Assembly (NCBI GenBank): GCA_944470555.2 | Contig: OX104131.1 | Location: forward strand, 15,802,515 to 15,866,514 | DNA from: Heterobilharzia americana | Taxonomy: Eukaryota; Platyhelminthes; Trematoda; Strigeidida; Schistosomatidae | DNA: 64,000 nucleotides | Direction: 5' to 3' | In this document: positions 24,040 to 36,250 of the stretch, piece after piece | Layout: the number at the start of each line of letters is the position of its first letter | Position numbering within the stretch: position 1 is the stretch's first letter | Notes under the pieces: generated by a model | Told to the model about the DNA's origin: nothing | The model's database searches: none | The model's input: only the letters and a program-made list of their open reading frames with translations | Program-made: the position numbers and the translations under genes

Positions 24040-24190
24040 GTGTCACCTTGTACGAGGCGATAGGTGGGAAGCTCTGCTCCACCCAAGGTTTTGGACCTTG
24101 CTGACACTCGTCAGTAAGACGTATCTACATTATCAAAGAAACTGAAGTCTCTTTTGAAATTGAGACATGTATCACCCCGTACTGCTGTCA
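24040..24190 (-). repeat. Family D repeat, hammerhead-like
   Basis: Minus strand: CTGACGA intact, followed by GTGTCAGCAAGGTCC and AAAA in place of GAAA. Shares the GGGTGGAGCAGAG block with 28075-28270. Confidence 0.45.
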
Positions 24191-24309
24191 GAGACGTTAT
24201 CACTCAGCAATTCTAGTTGACATTGACTTTTTGATGGACTGAATTATATATTGGAGAGTGATTAACCATTTTGCAATCTTTTCCACTACTCAGGGGGTTC
24301 GAAATCATC

Positions 24310-24530
24310 CCATTAATTGTTTCCCAAACTATAAAATCATTTTTTAATCTGATAAATATGTTTATTGGTTTCAAGGTGGCATTCGTCATAGACTAACAGC
24401 ACTTGGACAACTATTGAAAACCAAGCGCGACTGGTCTTAGTATAATGTTCTTCAGTGGTGCGCACCCACGACCAGGACAAGGATGGGACACAGGACCTTC
24501 GGGTATCGCAGAGAACGCGCTGGTGTTTCA
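24310..24530 (-). repeat. SINE family A copy
   Basis: Minus strand: head with GGTCCTGTGTCCCATCC, a GGTGCGCACCACTGAAGAA block and the TTGAAA 3' part. Hammerhead core lost. Confidence 0.5.
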
Positions 24531-25635
24531 TTCTGCAGTATATATATGTATGAACGACATGAAGCTTCGACGTGATGCAATTACTGATAGAACAACGACT
24601 TCTCAAAGCGATACTCAGCTGACACCAGAAGAAAAAGACAATGGGATTGAAGTTATATTTACTTCAACCGAATAGTACGATTATATCTTAAGTTCAGTCG
24701 TTCATAAACTTTTTTAAGAGCCTTGACCAGGGAGGACAAAGTAGACTATTATAAGTGTAAAATGGACCAATCAGTGTTTACTATCTTAAACCGCGGTAAA
24801 AACAAGTTACATTGCATGAGGTAAAAAATGCGTAAAAATAAGGTCTACATTTTATAATGAAAACATATACATGTTGTGAATTAGTTCTTGAGGGATCGAC
24901 CATCCGTAACAGTTAGCTGTTCAACCACTGGGTCGGAACGCAGTAGCTACATACTCAGATGACGTGGATGTCCACTGCTCCAAGGATTTCACTGTTTCTG
25001 AAAATGATGTTGGTCCGCAAGAAATACCACCTTAATTACAATCTATAAACCTCCACAGACTTCAGAGCTGAAACATGCTTATTGGTGATCTATGCCTGAT
25101 TTATTCACCAAGATATCTTATGACTACATTTTTAAATTTGTATACTGTTTCGATTTCAGTATGGACACCTCATTAAAACGCAAACACTGTTTAAGGCTTT
25201 ATTTGAGGCAATCCGAAGTTTAAATGTGAAATGAAATCAATTACACTGAAATCCTTGGTTCAAAGTTAACTGTGTTAAGCTTATTTTAGCGACATTTCAT
25301 ATGACACACTTTAGAAACCCACAGCTTGGTTCCCAGTAAAAACCCATGCTAATCATCAATAGAAACGTTGAATAGGACGCGACAAAGTATGATGAGATTA
25401 TGGAAATGGAGCCTAAATCAGTAAATTACATCTAAATCCAAAGAATGTAAATATGGGAAAAAATGAGGCAAAATTTCTAATCAGGTTGTTAGATTTAATT
25501 AACTCATAACTATTTTTGTTGATATGAAGTGGTTGAAAAAAGAAATCAATGTTTAAGTTCATTAGCGTTTGAGGCGGACGCTTTTGACTGGCTGTGATAT
25601 CAGAGTGACCCTGACTAATCAGAATTAAAGGCTGT
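24531..25635. other. No gene recognised
   Basis: AT-rich. A short stretch at about 24905-25000 may be a worn SINE, but I cannot place it. Confidence 0.4.
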
Positions 25636-25639
25636 GGGA

Positions 25640-25810
25640 CTAAATCTATTCCCATAACACTAGAAATGACTCAAAGGTCATGTAGGTTCGAGTCTCACTG
25701 GTTACAACATCAAACGCTGGGAGGCACCTACACGCACACATGAAAATACTCTATAGAAATGTCTAGCTTTCGCCTAGTGAACATGACACCCATGGTCCAA
25801 CCCAGGCCAG
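25640..25810 (+). repeat. SINE family A-like copy, worn
   Basis: Plus strand: B-box-like GGTTCGAGTCTC at 25685-25696, then the family body with no readable hammerhead. Confidence 0.45.
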
Positions 25811-25944
25811 CTCTCACCTTTTTATATTCTCACAGCTCAGTTAAACATGACATGATTAGAAGAAGGAGGTTGATAAGGATTTCATTTTTAACGGAAGCAT
25901 TAATCACGGGTTGAAATCCGTTTAGGAAACATCGAAAATCTGGG

Positions 25945-26080
25945 GGCGTAAGGCATTTCTTTTGACCTAGTGTTAGTCTCCTCTGAAGAACGCACCCACA
26001 ACCCAACCAGGAATCGAACTCAGGACATCCAAGTCTCACGGTGGATGCACTGACCATTTAACCACTGAGTCAGAATCCCG
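25945..26080 (-). repeat. SINE family A copy with a good tRNA-like head
   Basis: On the minus strand the head reads ACTCAGTGGTTAAATGGTCAG (A-box region) and GAGTTCGATTCC (B box), tRNA-like in order and spacing. The hammerhead part is decayed (CTAGGTCAAAAG). Confidence 0.6.
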
Positions 26081-26234
26081 TTATCCACAGGACGCTACTT
26101 TTTTCAGTTCATGATATGATGCGAGTATCCACCTAAGTTTTTATTCGGTATCCGCTTCACTCTCAGCTGATTGACACCGTTATTTAGGGCTTTTAATTGG
26201 AACTTTGGGACATCCATCTCGATGCATGTTACTA

Positions 26235-26410
26235 TACAGTGATGTAGTCTGACCCAGTGCTTGAATGGTTAGTGTGTTCACTGTGAAGCCCAAAAGTCCT
26301 GATTTCGATTCCTAGCGGGTTTATGGGTGTATACTACCGGGGAATCTCATACTATCCAGCACTCTCAGGTTTTCGATTTTTCTTCAGCTGTCGTCAACCC
26401 GTTATGAATA
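26235..26410 (+). repeat. SINE family A copy
   Basis: Plus strand: GCTTGAATGGTTAGTGTG head, GATTTCGATTCC B box, then a decayed hammerhead block around CTCATACTATCC, and a TCGTCAACC 3' part. Confidence 0.55.
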
Positions 26411-27071
26411 TTACCTTAATAAGAAAACTTATATTTGTAAATAATTTTTCACGGTTTATCGAAATCTAACGGATAATAATGTGTATGAAATTTATAGGTT
26501 TACTCAGTGTTTAAGTTGGTAAACTATCCAAAAAGACTTTTAACTGTATCAACACAGGAAGGATGTTCTGCCAAAAATACTTTCATATTCGTATATTTTT
26601 TGTTTTAAAAAGGCATAACTTAAGACATATGTCCAACTGTGCTAAATTTAGGGTTTACGTATATGCAAATGCTTATCATATGTATTAGCAATTGCTCGAA
26701 CTTTGAATAAAAAGACTAAAATATGACCTTAAATGTAGCATTGGTTGGTTAATTTTAAATGGACAATTAAATTGCTGACTTTTGATTGGTTTCTTGTAAT
26801 TGTGCAAAGTGAAGATGATTGGTCGTTGTCCAATGATAATAATATGTAAAAGGTCTGTATAAAAATTTGACAGTTATGTAACATCTGAGAAACGTGAAAT
26901 CTCTTGACAAGAAAAAAAGTTTAGAAAAAAGGAAACCTTGGATGTAAAACATCAACATATTTTCTTTTATCACACAGTTCACCATACATGTACACAAACG
27001 TGCATACATATACACAGATATACTTGCACAAAAGCACAAAAACTTCCTACCCAAACGATAACTGAAAACAG
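26411..27071. other. AT-rich sequence upstream of the 27.1 kb gene
   Basis: No exon could be supported here. The minus-strand frame 26767-27075 is antisense low-complexity sequence. A possible acceptor, TTATCACACAG, ends near 26977 but leads into a TGA in the coding frame at 27063. Confidence 0.4.
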
Positions 27072-28990
27072 ACATTCTCCGAAAAATTGACCAAACATAT
27101 TTTGGTGCATGAAATCAATAAGTCTGATTATACTACTGACAGACTAATGGAAAGAAAAATCACAACATCCATCAGTGATCGTGAATTAGTTCCCGATGAA
27201 CGTGTTGTTGATATTATCAGTAATAATAGTACTAACAGTAAGGATAAATTATATCTTATAGAACACACACACTCACTACCGAATGAAAGATCCACTGACT
27301 TATATAGTAACAGCAGTAATAATAATAATTACAATAACAAAAATAGCCGTTTACAACGTGGCAGGACACTATCATATAGGCCACGAATGGTAGCACGATC
27401 TTCTGTGAATTGTAAACACTTATCAGGGAATATATTTGCCAATAATCGTAATACTCCAAACTATCTTAGTGATCAACGTTTATTCAAACTGAGTCCTACA
27501 CCTTCTGAAGCAGTAACTCCTCAACCGGTTCAAAATACACACACCGATATTAATAGTAATAATATTACCATAGGCAATATTACTGACAATCAGACATTTG
27601 ATTACATGTCCTTCCATTCTGATCGTCCTTTATCAACTTCAGCATTACGTTTGCCATCAAATACAATGGATCATCAAATGATGACTTCACCTATGAGTCC
27701 TGAAATTATGAGTGCTTCACCTAGAGAACCACGTATTGATGATTTATTGATTAAAAAGGGTAATCGTACAGCAAGGTATTTAGACAATACAAAGAATATT
27801 CGACGTGAATCAAAATCTTATTCAACAACAATATCTCCAATTCCGCTTATCTCATATCATCAAAATGCGATCCCCGGAGGAATCGATTTATATCCGACAA
27901 CACTAGAGAAAATTTCAACACCTGACAAAAAATCATACAATGATGAATTGAGTACCCATAGGAAGAAGATGAACAAAGGCGATTTAAGTAGACCAACGGT
28001 TATTACTAAAGTGAGTCATCATTCCTGAGTTATTTTTTTATTATTTATCCATCATCTGTGATGTGTACATACGTAATCGGGTGTCAGTTGGATGGCAGAA
28101 ATCGTGACGTTCTGCTTCACCTTGCCTTCGAAGCCTGTTGGTACTCGCCAGCAAGACGTTTCTGTAACTTTGACAGAACTGATTTTCTGCCAGAAACTGG
28201 AATCCATGTCACTCATTGATGCAGTTGGATGAATTATTAGTGAGCTATTCAGGCTGCTACTGAGACTTAGGTCAAACGGAGCTTCCTGCCTATTGTCTCC
28301 ATTCAACTGACATCTATTCCAATGAAGTGCACTGATCAGTCTTTTAGATTAGTAGTCACAATGCAAAACGATCGACTTGACAATATGAAGTTAGTTACCC
28401 TCCAGTGACTGGTAAATGTACACGTGGAACTATTCGACAATTTGAACAAATGTGATTTGAAATTAGAAAGTGAAAATTTTCTAACAAAGTGGGCAATGAG
28501 TTGTCAGTTTGGAAGAAAATGAGAAATTAGTAATTGATATAGAAATGGTTGGCTAGCCTTGAGAACTGGAGAGTTAACAAAAATTAAGAATCGAATAAAG
28601 ACGCTTAGTGGAAACGTTACCTTTAGAAACACAATTTCGGTTTCAGTTTTTTGTTTTGCCATAGCTTTGCCAAGGCCTACTAGAAGTTTTCTAGCAGCCT
28701 TTGGAAGATTGCTTCATATCTGCTAACCCACCGGAAGAAATCATCGAAAACTTTAGTGAAGGTCTATTGACTAATCTACGGTCATCTTTATTAAGCTAAT
28801 TTGAAAGTTGTTGCTTTCAGCGGATAAAAACTCGTCTCCTCGCATGGCCTTGAACCTAGCCCTACCAGAGTGGATGAATAGATGTTTGCAAAAAGACGCG
28901 CCTAGCAGTGACTTTTTGTCTTCCATACATATGTTGCTTAATGAGCGACTGTTATACATGATTTCCCGAGGCGCTCAAGAAAATATTTAA
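27072..28990 (+). CDS. Unrecognised gene, three exons (27072-28010, 28698-28761, 28821-28990)
   Basis: Exon 1 is 313 codons, entered after AAAACAG at 27071 and left at a consensus donor, AAA|GTGAGT (28010/28011), both in phase 0. Exon 2 starts after TTTTCTAGCAG in phase 0 and ends GAAG|GTCTAT. A 59 nt intron ending TTGCTTTCAG leads to exon 3 in phase 1, ending in TAA at 28988-28990. The three phases agree. Exon 1 is hydrophilic and probably disordered, with an Asn-rich run (about residues 82-92) and Ser/Thr-Pro clusters, SPTPS near 141 and TSPMSPE near 204, which look like proline-directed kinase sites. Exon 3 looks like a folded helical end (LPEWMNRC, FLSSIHMLLNERLLYM). An upstream exon, or a start at ATG 27147, is possible. 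No family recognised. A family D SINE lies in the first intron. Confidence 0.6.
28075..28270 (-). repeat. Family D repeat in the intron of the 27.1 kb gene
   Basis: Minus strand: CTGGCGAGTACCAACAGGC, CGAAG and GGTGAAGCAGAACGTCACG, matching 24040-24190 block by block. Hammerhead core mutated (CTGGCGA). Confidence 0.5.
28340..28440 (+). repeat. Family C repeat fragment
   Basis: Shares CTCCAGTGACTGGT and the preceding GACAATATGA block with 37460-37500. Short fragment inside the same intron. Confidence 0.4.
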
Positions 28991-30770
28991 TTTGCAGTCT
29001 TCATATGTCGGCGTTTCGGTGCCTCGTCTATTGCATCACGACTGAATTTCAATTTGAAACGTACTTTCCTCATCTTATCCACACTAATAAGTGACTGATG
29101 ATTAGCATTTCAATGCAAACGTTTTTCTGTGAACCTCTTCAAGTATCTATTTCTGAGGGACATATACCTTAGGAGTTGAATTTTATCTTCTAGGGTGTCT
29201 CATGAGTAGAAATCCACTGGACTGGAAAAGAAAAAGGAAAGGATTAAATTTCTTTATTGACTTATGGTACATAGATGTTAGTTTTTTTCATTTGCTCATC
29301 CCATATTTATTTCCAACAAATGAATCCTTCAAGTGTTCTATTATCTTTTCTGATTAACAATACGTTGAGGGATGGTATCTCTGAGTGTGATTCCATCTCC
29401 ATTGTAAACCTGGTCGAGAAGTCGCACTCACAGAAAAACTGTTGTACTTTCTGCAAATAAAACTTCATGTCATAGTCAATGAATGTTTCATCTTTAGTAG
29501 AACTTAAACTGCTTTACTCGACAGAAATGTTCAAAATTTTGTTGAAACCCTGTCAGCTGATTAAGAACGTTCAGTGATCATCACAGATAACTTTAACCGT
29601 TGTAGTTTTGTCCAGAAAAGTGAAGAAACTCAGTAATAAAACCCTAATGCTTCTAGATAGACACTCAACACTCGAAATATTTTTAGTAATGAAAGACTTA
29701 ATTGCATGAGAGATAGTTAAAGAGTATGAGAAAGAATAGTAAGGGACAAGATTACCAGTATCTAATGTCATCAGTACACTCAATCTCAGTCAGTTATTAT
29801 ATGTAGATAATCAGGAACCATGGTTCGATAAAGCCCTTAATTCTGACTGAACTTCGAAGATTAACCTACTCAAATCCTATCATTCGATCCAAGCTTAATT
29901 TCTGTATCAATGGATACATCTTATGTCTGCGCGACTGCCTATAAGCTATTTTAAGCCAGGGTGAATTTTTGAGTAAATTTTGTCTTAAATAGTTCAAAAT
30001 GTCTAGAGGCGGAAATTACACGCTTGATAACCACGTCACCTATATGCATCACCTATGTGAATGGATGACAATGGGTTTAGGTGGAATTTAAAAAAATTAA
30101 ATTGAATTTGAACAGCAGGAAGACTTAGGTAAAATTAACTGATGATCTGAACAGAAATTGCACAAATGTTGATGTTAGATTTACATAAGTAATAGACAAA
30201 AATCTTATAAACTGAATACAATTTTAGTTAGTAGTAAAGTCTTTTAAATAGGTTGTAAAATCATTTTATTGGGTAAAATTCATTCAGATTTAATTTTAGT
30301 GCCGTCGTTTTGCTTAGTAGTACAACTGAACGAAACCCACCAAAGAAAGGATAAGCGCCTTTCACTGTATTAATCTACATTAGTATAGTCTACTATAGTA
30401 ATTCGTGTCAGTTTACGGATGATATTATGAATAAACGGTTTGTGTTAGTTATTTCGTCTGTCTAAAAAAGTTCTACCAAGCTTGTTTACTAACACAACTT
30501 GAACATAATCTCAAAAATCTTGAATTCAGTGTAACTGAATTTAAATTCGGTTCTCATTAAAACTAATCGGGGATAATTAAGACCAACATCTGACCAGAAA
30601 CTATTCGAAATGCTAGAAAATCACCCTAGTTAGTGGTCAGAACTCATCCTTCCTTGGCATATATAGTCAAGTAACCTCATATACTTCGGTTATCTCTTGT
30701 TATTGATGTGAACTACGGTTGAAACCAACTTATTTTGACTGGTTTGTTTGCGGGAAATAGATAGATTTCA
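28991..30770. other. 3' flank of the 27.1 kb gene, then no gene
   Basis: An AATAAA at 29456-29461 could be the polyadenylation signal of the preceding gene, 466 nt after its stop. A 61-codon frame just before it (29275-29460) has moderately coding-like codons but no clear acceptor in frame. The rest is AT-rich and featureless. Confidence 0.35.
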
Positions 30771-30774
30771 GAGT

Positions 30775-30880
30775 GGTTTTTTTGATCACAAATTGATCTG
30801 GAAACATTTAACAGCTGTTTCATCCTTGTATAGGACCCCTCAGTAATGAATGCTGTAGATCGCGAAGATCGCCCATCGAT
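30775..30880 (-). repeat. SINE family A fragment
   Basis: Minus strand: ACTGAGGGGTCC, AAGGATGAAACAGCTGTT and AAATG. Stem II pairs and GAAA is kept, but CTGAGGA reads CTGAGGG, so the last core A is lost. Confidence 0.5.
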
Positions 30881-31499
30881 GCGGACACTTCATCTAATTC
30901 AGTCATCACCCCCATTACTAGAGTTTCAGTCTGTGGAACCATTACATGTGGTCTTATGTACAGTTTTTCTTACGATATGACTGGCTTTTATAAGCTGTTT
31001 TGTGCTACTATATATTCGGATTGTGTTGTAAAAAGGTTGTACCATCAAATAACCAAGATAACTGACCATACTTTTAACTAGGTAGATAGACTCCTATTCT
31101 AACTGTGTGCTTGAGTTCCGACTTATTCATTAATTAACCCCTGATAACCTTTCCTTGATAAAGATTACAAGCGACGTTGGATCAGAAATCTGATAAACTC
31201 TCTCTAGGTGACTGGGTCTATCAACCTAGTTATCAAAGACTGACTGGATATAAACTGCCTTAAGTCATCAAAAGTCTTAGCAGATTGGCATGTGAAAAAC
31301 TGTCGTATATTTATAGGTTAATCGTCGTTATGTTGACTGAGCAATCTGTTCTTTTCATTCTGCTCCGAAACCAGCTGTTTATCACAATATGTGTCAGTGA
31401 TTTATTTTTGATTGGATTGCTCCAGATGGGTTTCGACCTTGTGGATTGACTTCAGTCTAAGAAGAGTCAAATTATAAGCAGATTTTTAATCACGTATGA

Positions 31500-31690
31500 G
31501 TCACCTCGTTGACAATAGGGTCTAGCAGTCAAATGGACTAACTGACAGTCCTTTTATAGAGAGGCTTTGTTGCTCAAATTTCAACGGGAATTTAGACAGT
31601 CATCACTGCTAGGTCGACTTCTGGGAGTCGAACCAAAACTATGGTTTTGTAAATCTTCGATGTCTAAGTCACACGTATAGCCAACTTTTA
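31500..31690 (-). repeat. tRNA-like SINE (family F-like)
   Basis: Minus strand: head near 31690-31600 with TTGGTTCGACTCCC as B box. The body extends leftwards with no hammerhead seen. Confidence 0.4.
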
Positions 31691-31789
31691 GAATTGGTTC
31701 GTTATCACCAAATCATCCATTGGCAAATAATATGAAGCAGTGACTGAATGAAACAATTTTCATTCTCCTGAACAAAAAAGTCATTTTGA

Positions 31790-31860
31790 TTTCGGTGGTT
31801 TGTAGGGATTGAGTTACTTTTCAAGTTGGTATTCGTCACTGGCTGACATCAACTGGAGGA
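31790..31860 (-). repeat. SINE family A 3' fragment
   Basis: Minus strand: CTCCAGTTGATGTCAGCC and the ACCAACTTGAAAAG 3' end. Abuts the plus-strand copy that follows. Confidence 0.5.
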
Positions 31861-31864
31861 ACAT

Positions 31865-32065
31865 TTCGACTCTGTGACTCAATAGTAACGTACTGGCCAC
31901 GAAACCTGGAGGTCCTGGGTTTGATCCCTGGCACGGCCATGAGTGCGCACCACTGAGGAGCCCCTTACTACGATGAAACAGCTGTCCAACACTCCCAGGT
32001 TTCCATTGTTCCTCCAGATGATGTCAGTTGATGAAAACCAACTTGAAGAAAGCTCTCTATCAAGT
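31865..32065 (+). repeat. SINE family A copy, one of the best preserved
   Basis: Head CTCAATAGTAACGTACTGGC and GGGTTTGATCC B box. Hammerhead boxes CTGAGGA (31945-31951) and GAAA are both intact, and the cleavage triplet GTC is kept. Stem I (ACCA/CAAC) no longer pairs and stem II is weak. 3' end TTGAAGAAA. Confidence 0.65.
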
Positions 32066-33300
32066 TCCTCCTTATTGTGAATAAATCAAGGATGTAAGTA
32101 CAGTGGAGGGAGAAATCCTAAAGAGCATTATTGTTGTGCGGTTACTGTATTCTTCATGAGGCCATGTATGGAAATGCGTCGAAAAGTTTTATTGAACTCT
32201 AAGTAAGAAAGATTGAATGTCTTCTTCATCATTAGTTAAATGTTAATAAGAAATGATTATGTTTTTGTGCCCTTATTGTCAATCAGGTTAAACGAAGAAA
32301 AGGCTTTGATGAATTAGAAATTGAGAAACAGTCATTAGTAATTAGAGAGACAACCAAAATTTAGAAAGGAAGTTACACTTTTTGATATGTTTATTGAGAA
32401 CCTTTTAAAAGATATAAAGTTGAAAGCGTTATCCGTCTTGGAAAACACAATAAGATAATGAATGAATTGGTCATTTTTCAAGAATGATTGATTTCAAAGT
32501 CTTTTTCTTCATGGATTGTCACTAATTGACAAATTATTGAAAACGTGAGAATATTAGATAGGTATATCTTCCTTGTATCAGTCTCCACAGCAGTGGACAT
32601 CAAGGTTGGGACGATCACATCTTGTAGTCATCAAATTACCATACGTCTTTTTATTCATGATACACTACAGCTGTTATTCCATTCGATTAGAACTGTTGTT
32701 CTCTCTTTATATCAGTAATCCAGTGGTTCACTTTGCTTATTCAACTGAACAGCTGTTCAAAACTCTTCATCTCCCAAGTTGTTCTTAAAATTTACAGTCT
32801 AACGAATAAATAAATCGTGTTATTTGTGCGTGAACAATTGTGTTACTAGAATTGGTACGATTATTTGGCATTCAGTATTAACCCATAGACAATCCTGAGG
32901 TCATTATTAGTATATTATTTGCTTTTTCCGTGTATCTTCATTTCTTTGATAGTTGGATCGACACAAATAAAATAATCGAACTTTCCATGAATACTGCTTC
33001 TGGTTACCAGTTACTTTGAAGTGATGAATGGTAGGTTTAAGTTCTCCTAGAAGCCCCTAAATTAGGATGCTGGCATATCCGGCAGAAGTAGAAACTTCTG
33101 TCGAATTTACTCACATTTTCAGTAATATATAGAGGAGTACTTTACTATTTGGTAAGCTGTAAGAGAGATGTTCGAAAGAAAACTGTTTTCTCGATTACTT
33201 GTATGGTGTAGTAAATTTATGATTCTTTTAAACATTACAAAAGTTAAAGTTGAAATCACCTGTCGAAAGAGTATCTTTCTATATTATAAAACCCTTTGGC
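32066..33300. other. No gene recognised
   Basis: AT-rich. The frame 32573-32788 has no coding signal that I trust. Confidence 0.4.
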
Positions 33301-33304
33301 CTTC

Positions 33305-33405
33305 AGCAATTATTCAATCGGTTTTTTATGAATGATGATTGGATGACTACTTTCGAGATAATTTTCATCACAGGCTGACATCAAGTTAAAAACTCTTGAA
33401 CAACA
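33305..33405 (-). repeat. SINE family A 3' fragment
   Basis: Minus strand: GATGTCAGCCTGTGATGAAA, the 3' part of family A only. Confidence 0.4.
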
Positions 33406-33689
33406 GGAGGTGTGACATTTGAAAACTGTCTTGGATTCTTCAGTTGATCTGTTGAAAGAAATTTATGAGACATTCTCATATCTTCAATCGATTTCAACCT
33501 GTTGCCACATTTCGTAGTAGTATACCAAGAAAACGTGAACGGAAAAAGCGTGTTGTCAAATTAAACAAATTTGTGTAAGGGATCAAGCAGTTTTAAGATA
33601 AAGGTTAGATCAAGTATTCAAGATTTAGAATATACCAAAGAGTGAATACATCTGCACCGGTGTGACCGATTTTCATCTGTTTCATCAAG

Positions 33690-33960
33690 AGTTCTCAAAC
33701 ACAGATTACTGTTATCTTGAGAGTCCAAGCCAGGCAATCTATATCTCCCCACACAGCTCAGTTCAACAGTCAGGGGCTTCACTGACTAGTGCCACGTCTT
33801 AGTCTGGCCACCCTGATCGCTGACTGTTTGTCTGATAAGCCTTAAATTGATGCCTTGCTGGCTCTACAGTCGCACAAACCGTTTTCTCTTCCAGACACAT
33901 AAAGAAGAAATGGCCTTCCACGTTGCGTGCAGCCGGGAAATATGAGCCACCTACAAGCTT
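33690..33960. other. GC-richer block of unknown nature
   Basis: About 270 bp clearly richer in G+C than its surroundings, with no open frame and no repeat that I recognise. It may be a repeat family not otherwise present in this window. Confidence 0.3.
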
Positions 33961-34559
33961 CTAGTAATACACAAGTAAATATGAGTCTGAACTTAAATGT
34001 AATCAAGCATACCCTATTCATAGTGAACTCACTTGCTGTAACTAATGCAAAAAGCTACAGCAGTCTAGTGTTTATCAGTTTTCTAGTTTGATACTCTTAC
34101 CAAATACAAACAAGTCATGAACAACCCGTGAAAATTAGAAAAGAAAGTTTTTCGCAGTTTATTGCTTTATTTTACTATGAACTTTTTAAAATACAAAATG
34201 TCCTGACTATCGAAATATGATACATTTCTATTAAATATACTGGATTTTGTACACCTATATAGTTCACAGCATGAGGTGTGCAGTCTTTAAATATACGGTA
34301 AAAGTCATTAGTTATAGGAAACCTAGAATTCCCTTTGTAAATTTGTCTAAAATGAAGTCACATGTATTTTCAAGGCAAGTAGCTAGTTTTCACCAAATAT
34401 CTAGTCGCCTCTGGTTTGTGTGTTCTATGTTCACCATGAATGTAAAGGAAAGATATTTAAGTTAGTTAGCTAGTTAAGATCAACATGAGACCTGGAATTA
34501 CTGAGTAACGGCTTAACTTGATTCATTTCACCAACAGTCCTCAGTTATTGATTTCTGTT

Positions 34560-34770
34560 GTCAGTCAGATGCCAGACAGGAAGTATACACTTCTTCACAT
34601 GGCTCAAACCAAAAGCTAAATGTTTCATGCATTGAAACCGTATTTTTGTCCGTCCACCTCCAACGTTTTAGCCTAAATCTATTTCAGCTAACAGTGTGCA
34701 ATATGGCAGACGCTTACTAGACACAAGTAAAAACATGTCCCAGCTATCTCAATCAATCAAGGTTCACAAC
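34560..34770 (-). mobile_element. Possible RTE-like family 2 tail fragment
   Basis: Read on the minus strand, an R-W-TDKNT stretch resembles the WTDKNVAVKDE stretch of 45200-45260 (minus). Short and without a catalytic motif; tentative. Confidence 0.25.
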
Positions 34771-35109
34771 TTGATCTGCTGCCTTCCCCCGTCTACCGGG
34801 AATTCTGCACTTGACATCTACGTTGTTCAAGTATCGGCATCACGAATAGTTTAGTTGACAACCAAAAGGTATCAAATTCATTTGAAATTTACGCAACCTT
34901 TAGATTTCGATATGATTATTTATTTAGATATTTCGAAAACATTCTAACCACCACGAAATCAACGGAAGCTAATATATATGCATTAAAAAGAGAGGTTTGC
35001 TTAGAGTAATGATAACTTTTGATAAACTTGTGAACAGTATGGAAAGATATTGGCGTAAATTATCACTCCGGACAGTCATTACGGTTCTATTCCTGATTTC
35101 TAACTAATT

Positions 35110-35310
35110 GTTGATATTTGTACTTGAAGATGCTGAGTGCTCAGTCTTTTCGATTGTGTGGTGACTTTTACAAATGACACTGGGTGATGACCGAAGGTGA
35201 AATGAAGATCTGGGCCACGGTAGGAGTCGAACCTTTGGTCTACCTGCCTGGTGCTCTATCAACTTAGCTACGAAATCTAGCTGCTGACCAGATGTTAACT
35301 TCACTTCGAT
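35110..35310 (-). repeat. tRNA-like SINE (family F), clear A and B boxes
   Basis: Minus strand: TAGCTAAGTTGATAGAGCACC (A box) and AAGGTTCGACTCC (B box), at tRNA-like spacing. Followed by the TCTTCATTTCACCTTCGG block seen also at 1625-1640. Not a tRNA gene: no closing acceptor stem. Confidence 0.6.
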
Positions 35311-35889
35311 CACCAAATGTTTTATTCGACTGCTGTTAGAATTTGTGATTCTCTACCATAGCTTGATCGCATTCACCCTGGCTATCCCCCCAAAACTTCT
35401 AATCTTAGTACAAATCAATCGGAATTAGAGATGGGGAGAATCATATTGACTTTCAGTTTGACCATATGAGCCATAGTTTTAAATATCAGAAAGAAGTGAA
35501 TATCTACACCTTTTAAGAAGTTTCATCATCCACTTGTCATCATATTCATCGGGATTAGAAACAAGTTTAAATGTGTAAGAAATCTTATCAGGCTGGTACT
35601 TTGAACTGTATGAACACACATCCAATGGTTGCATGCATTTCATGTTTTTGGGTCAACCAATGATTTTTGCAATGTTAATGGCATCATTCCCCAACTGTAG
35701 AAACATCCATAAAATACGCATGTTCACAGTTTTTACCAATAATGTAGCTGACTGTATAATTGACAATTACTTCTCAACCCTTTTGTTTGATGCTTATAAT
35801 TTCCCTTTGTTATACAGATGGGTTCGGCTTCTGTTGGCAAATGGGATCCTATGTAGATGCATAGACATTGCCGAATATTCATGATACCA

Positions 35890-36050
35890 TAGTTATCCTA
35901 GTGTTTAGCGGTGGGATCCGCAATGCTCATTTTGTCCTGTTTGGGACTGACTCATCAGCTGGATGTACGTGCACCCCAGTGAGCAATGTTGTTCACACCG
36001 GGACTCGAACTGAGTACCGACCCGTTATAGCAACGGGAAATTACAAGTAT
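35890..36050 (-). repeat. SINE family B copy
   Basis: Minus strand: CATCCAG and CTGATGA intact, then a small insertion before stem II. GAAA reads AAAA. The GAGTCCCGGTG head faces 36090. Confidence 0.6.
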
Positions 36051-36089
36051 CAATAAACAACCACTGATACTCGCTGCAGAAATGGTAGC

Positions 36090-36250
36090 TGTTGCACCCC
36101 AGTGGTTTAGTGGATAATGTTTTCGCCCTCGAAGTGATGGGTAGTGGGTAGGGGTCTTAGTGGGACAACAGACTGGGGTGCAGGTTCATCCAGCTGACGA
36201 ATTCCAGATAAAATGAAGTGCACATCCTGAATCCCACTGCTGGTCACTAA
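36090..36250 (+). repeat. SINE family B copy with a near-complete hammerhead
   Basis: Plus strand: head CAGTGGTTTAGTGGATAATG (A-box-like). Stem I ATCCAG/CTGAAT pairs at five of six positions and CTGACGA is intact (36194-36200). Stem II pairs through A-U. GAAA reads GAAG, making a G-U wobble where A-U is expected. Cleavage triplet ATC. Confidence 0.6.

Noticed and set aside
26767..27075. 102-codon minus-strand frame
   Set aside because: Low-complexity AT-rich sequence just upstream of the 27.1 kb exon; no coding features.
35110..35310. Possible genuine tRNA gene
   Set aside because: A and B boxes are present but no acceptor or anticodon stem closes, and the body matches other SINE copies.
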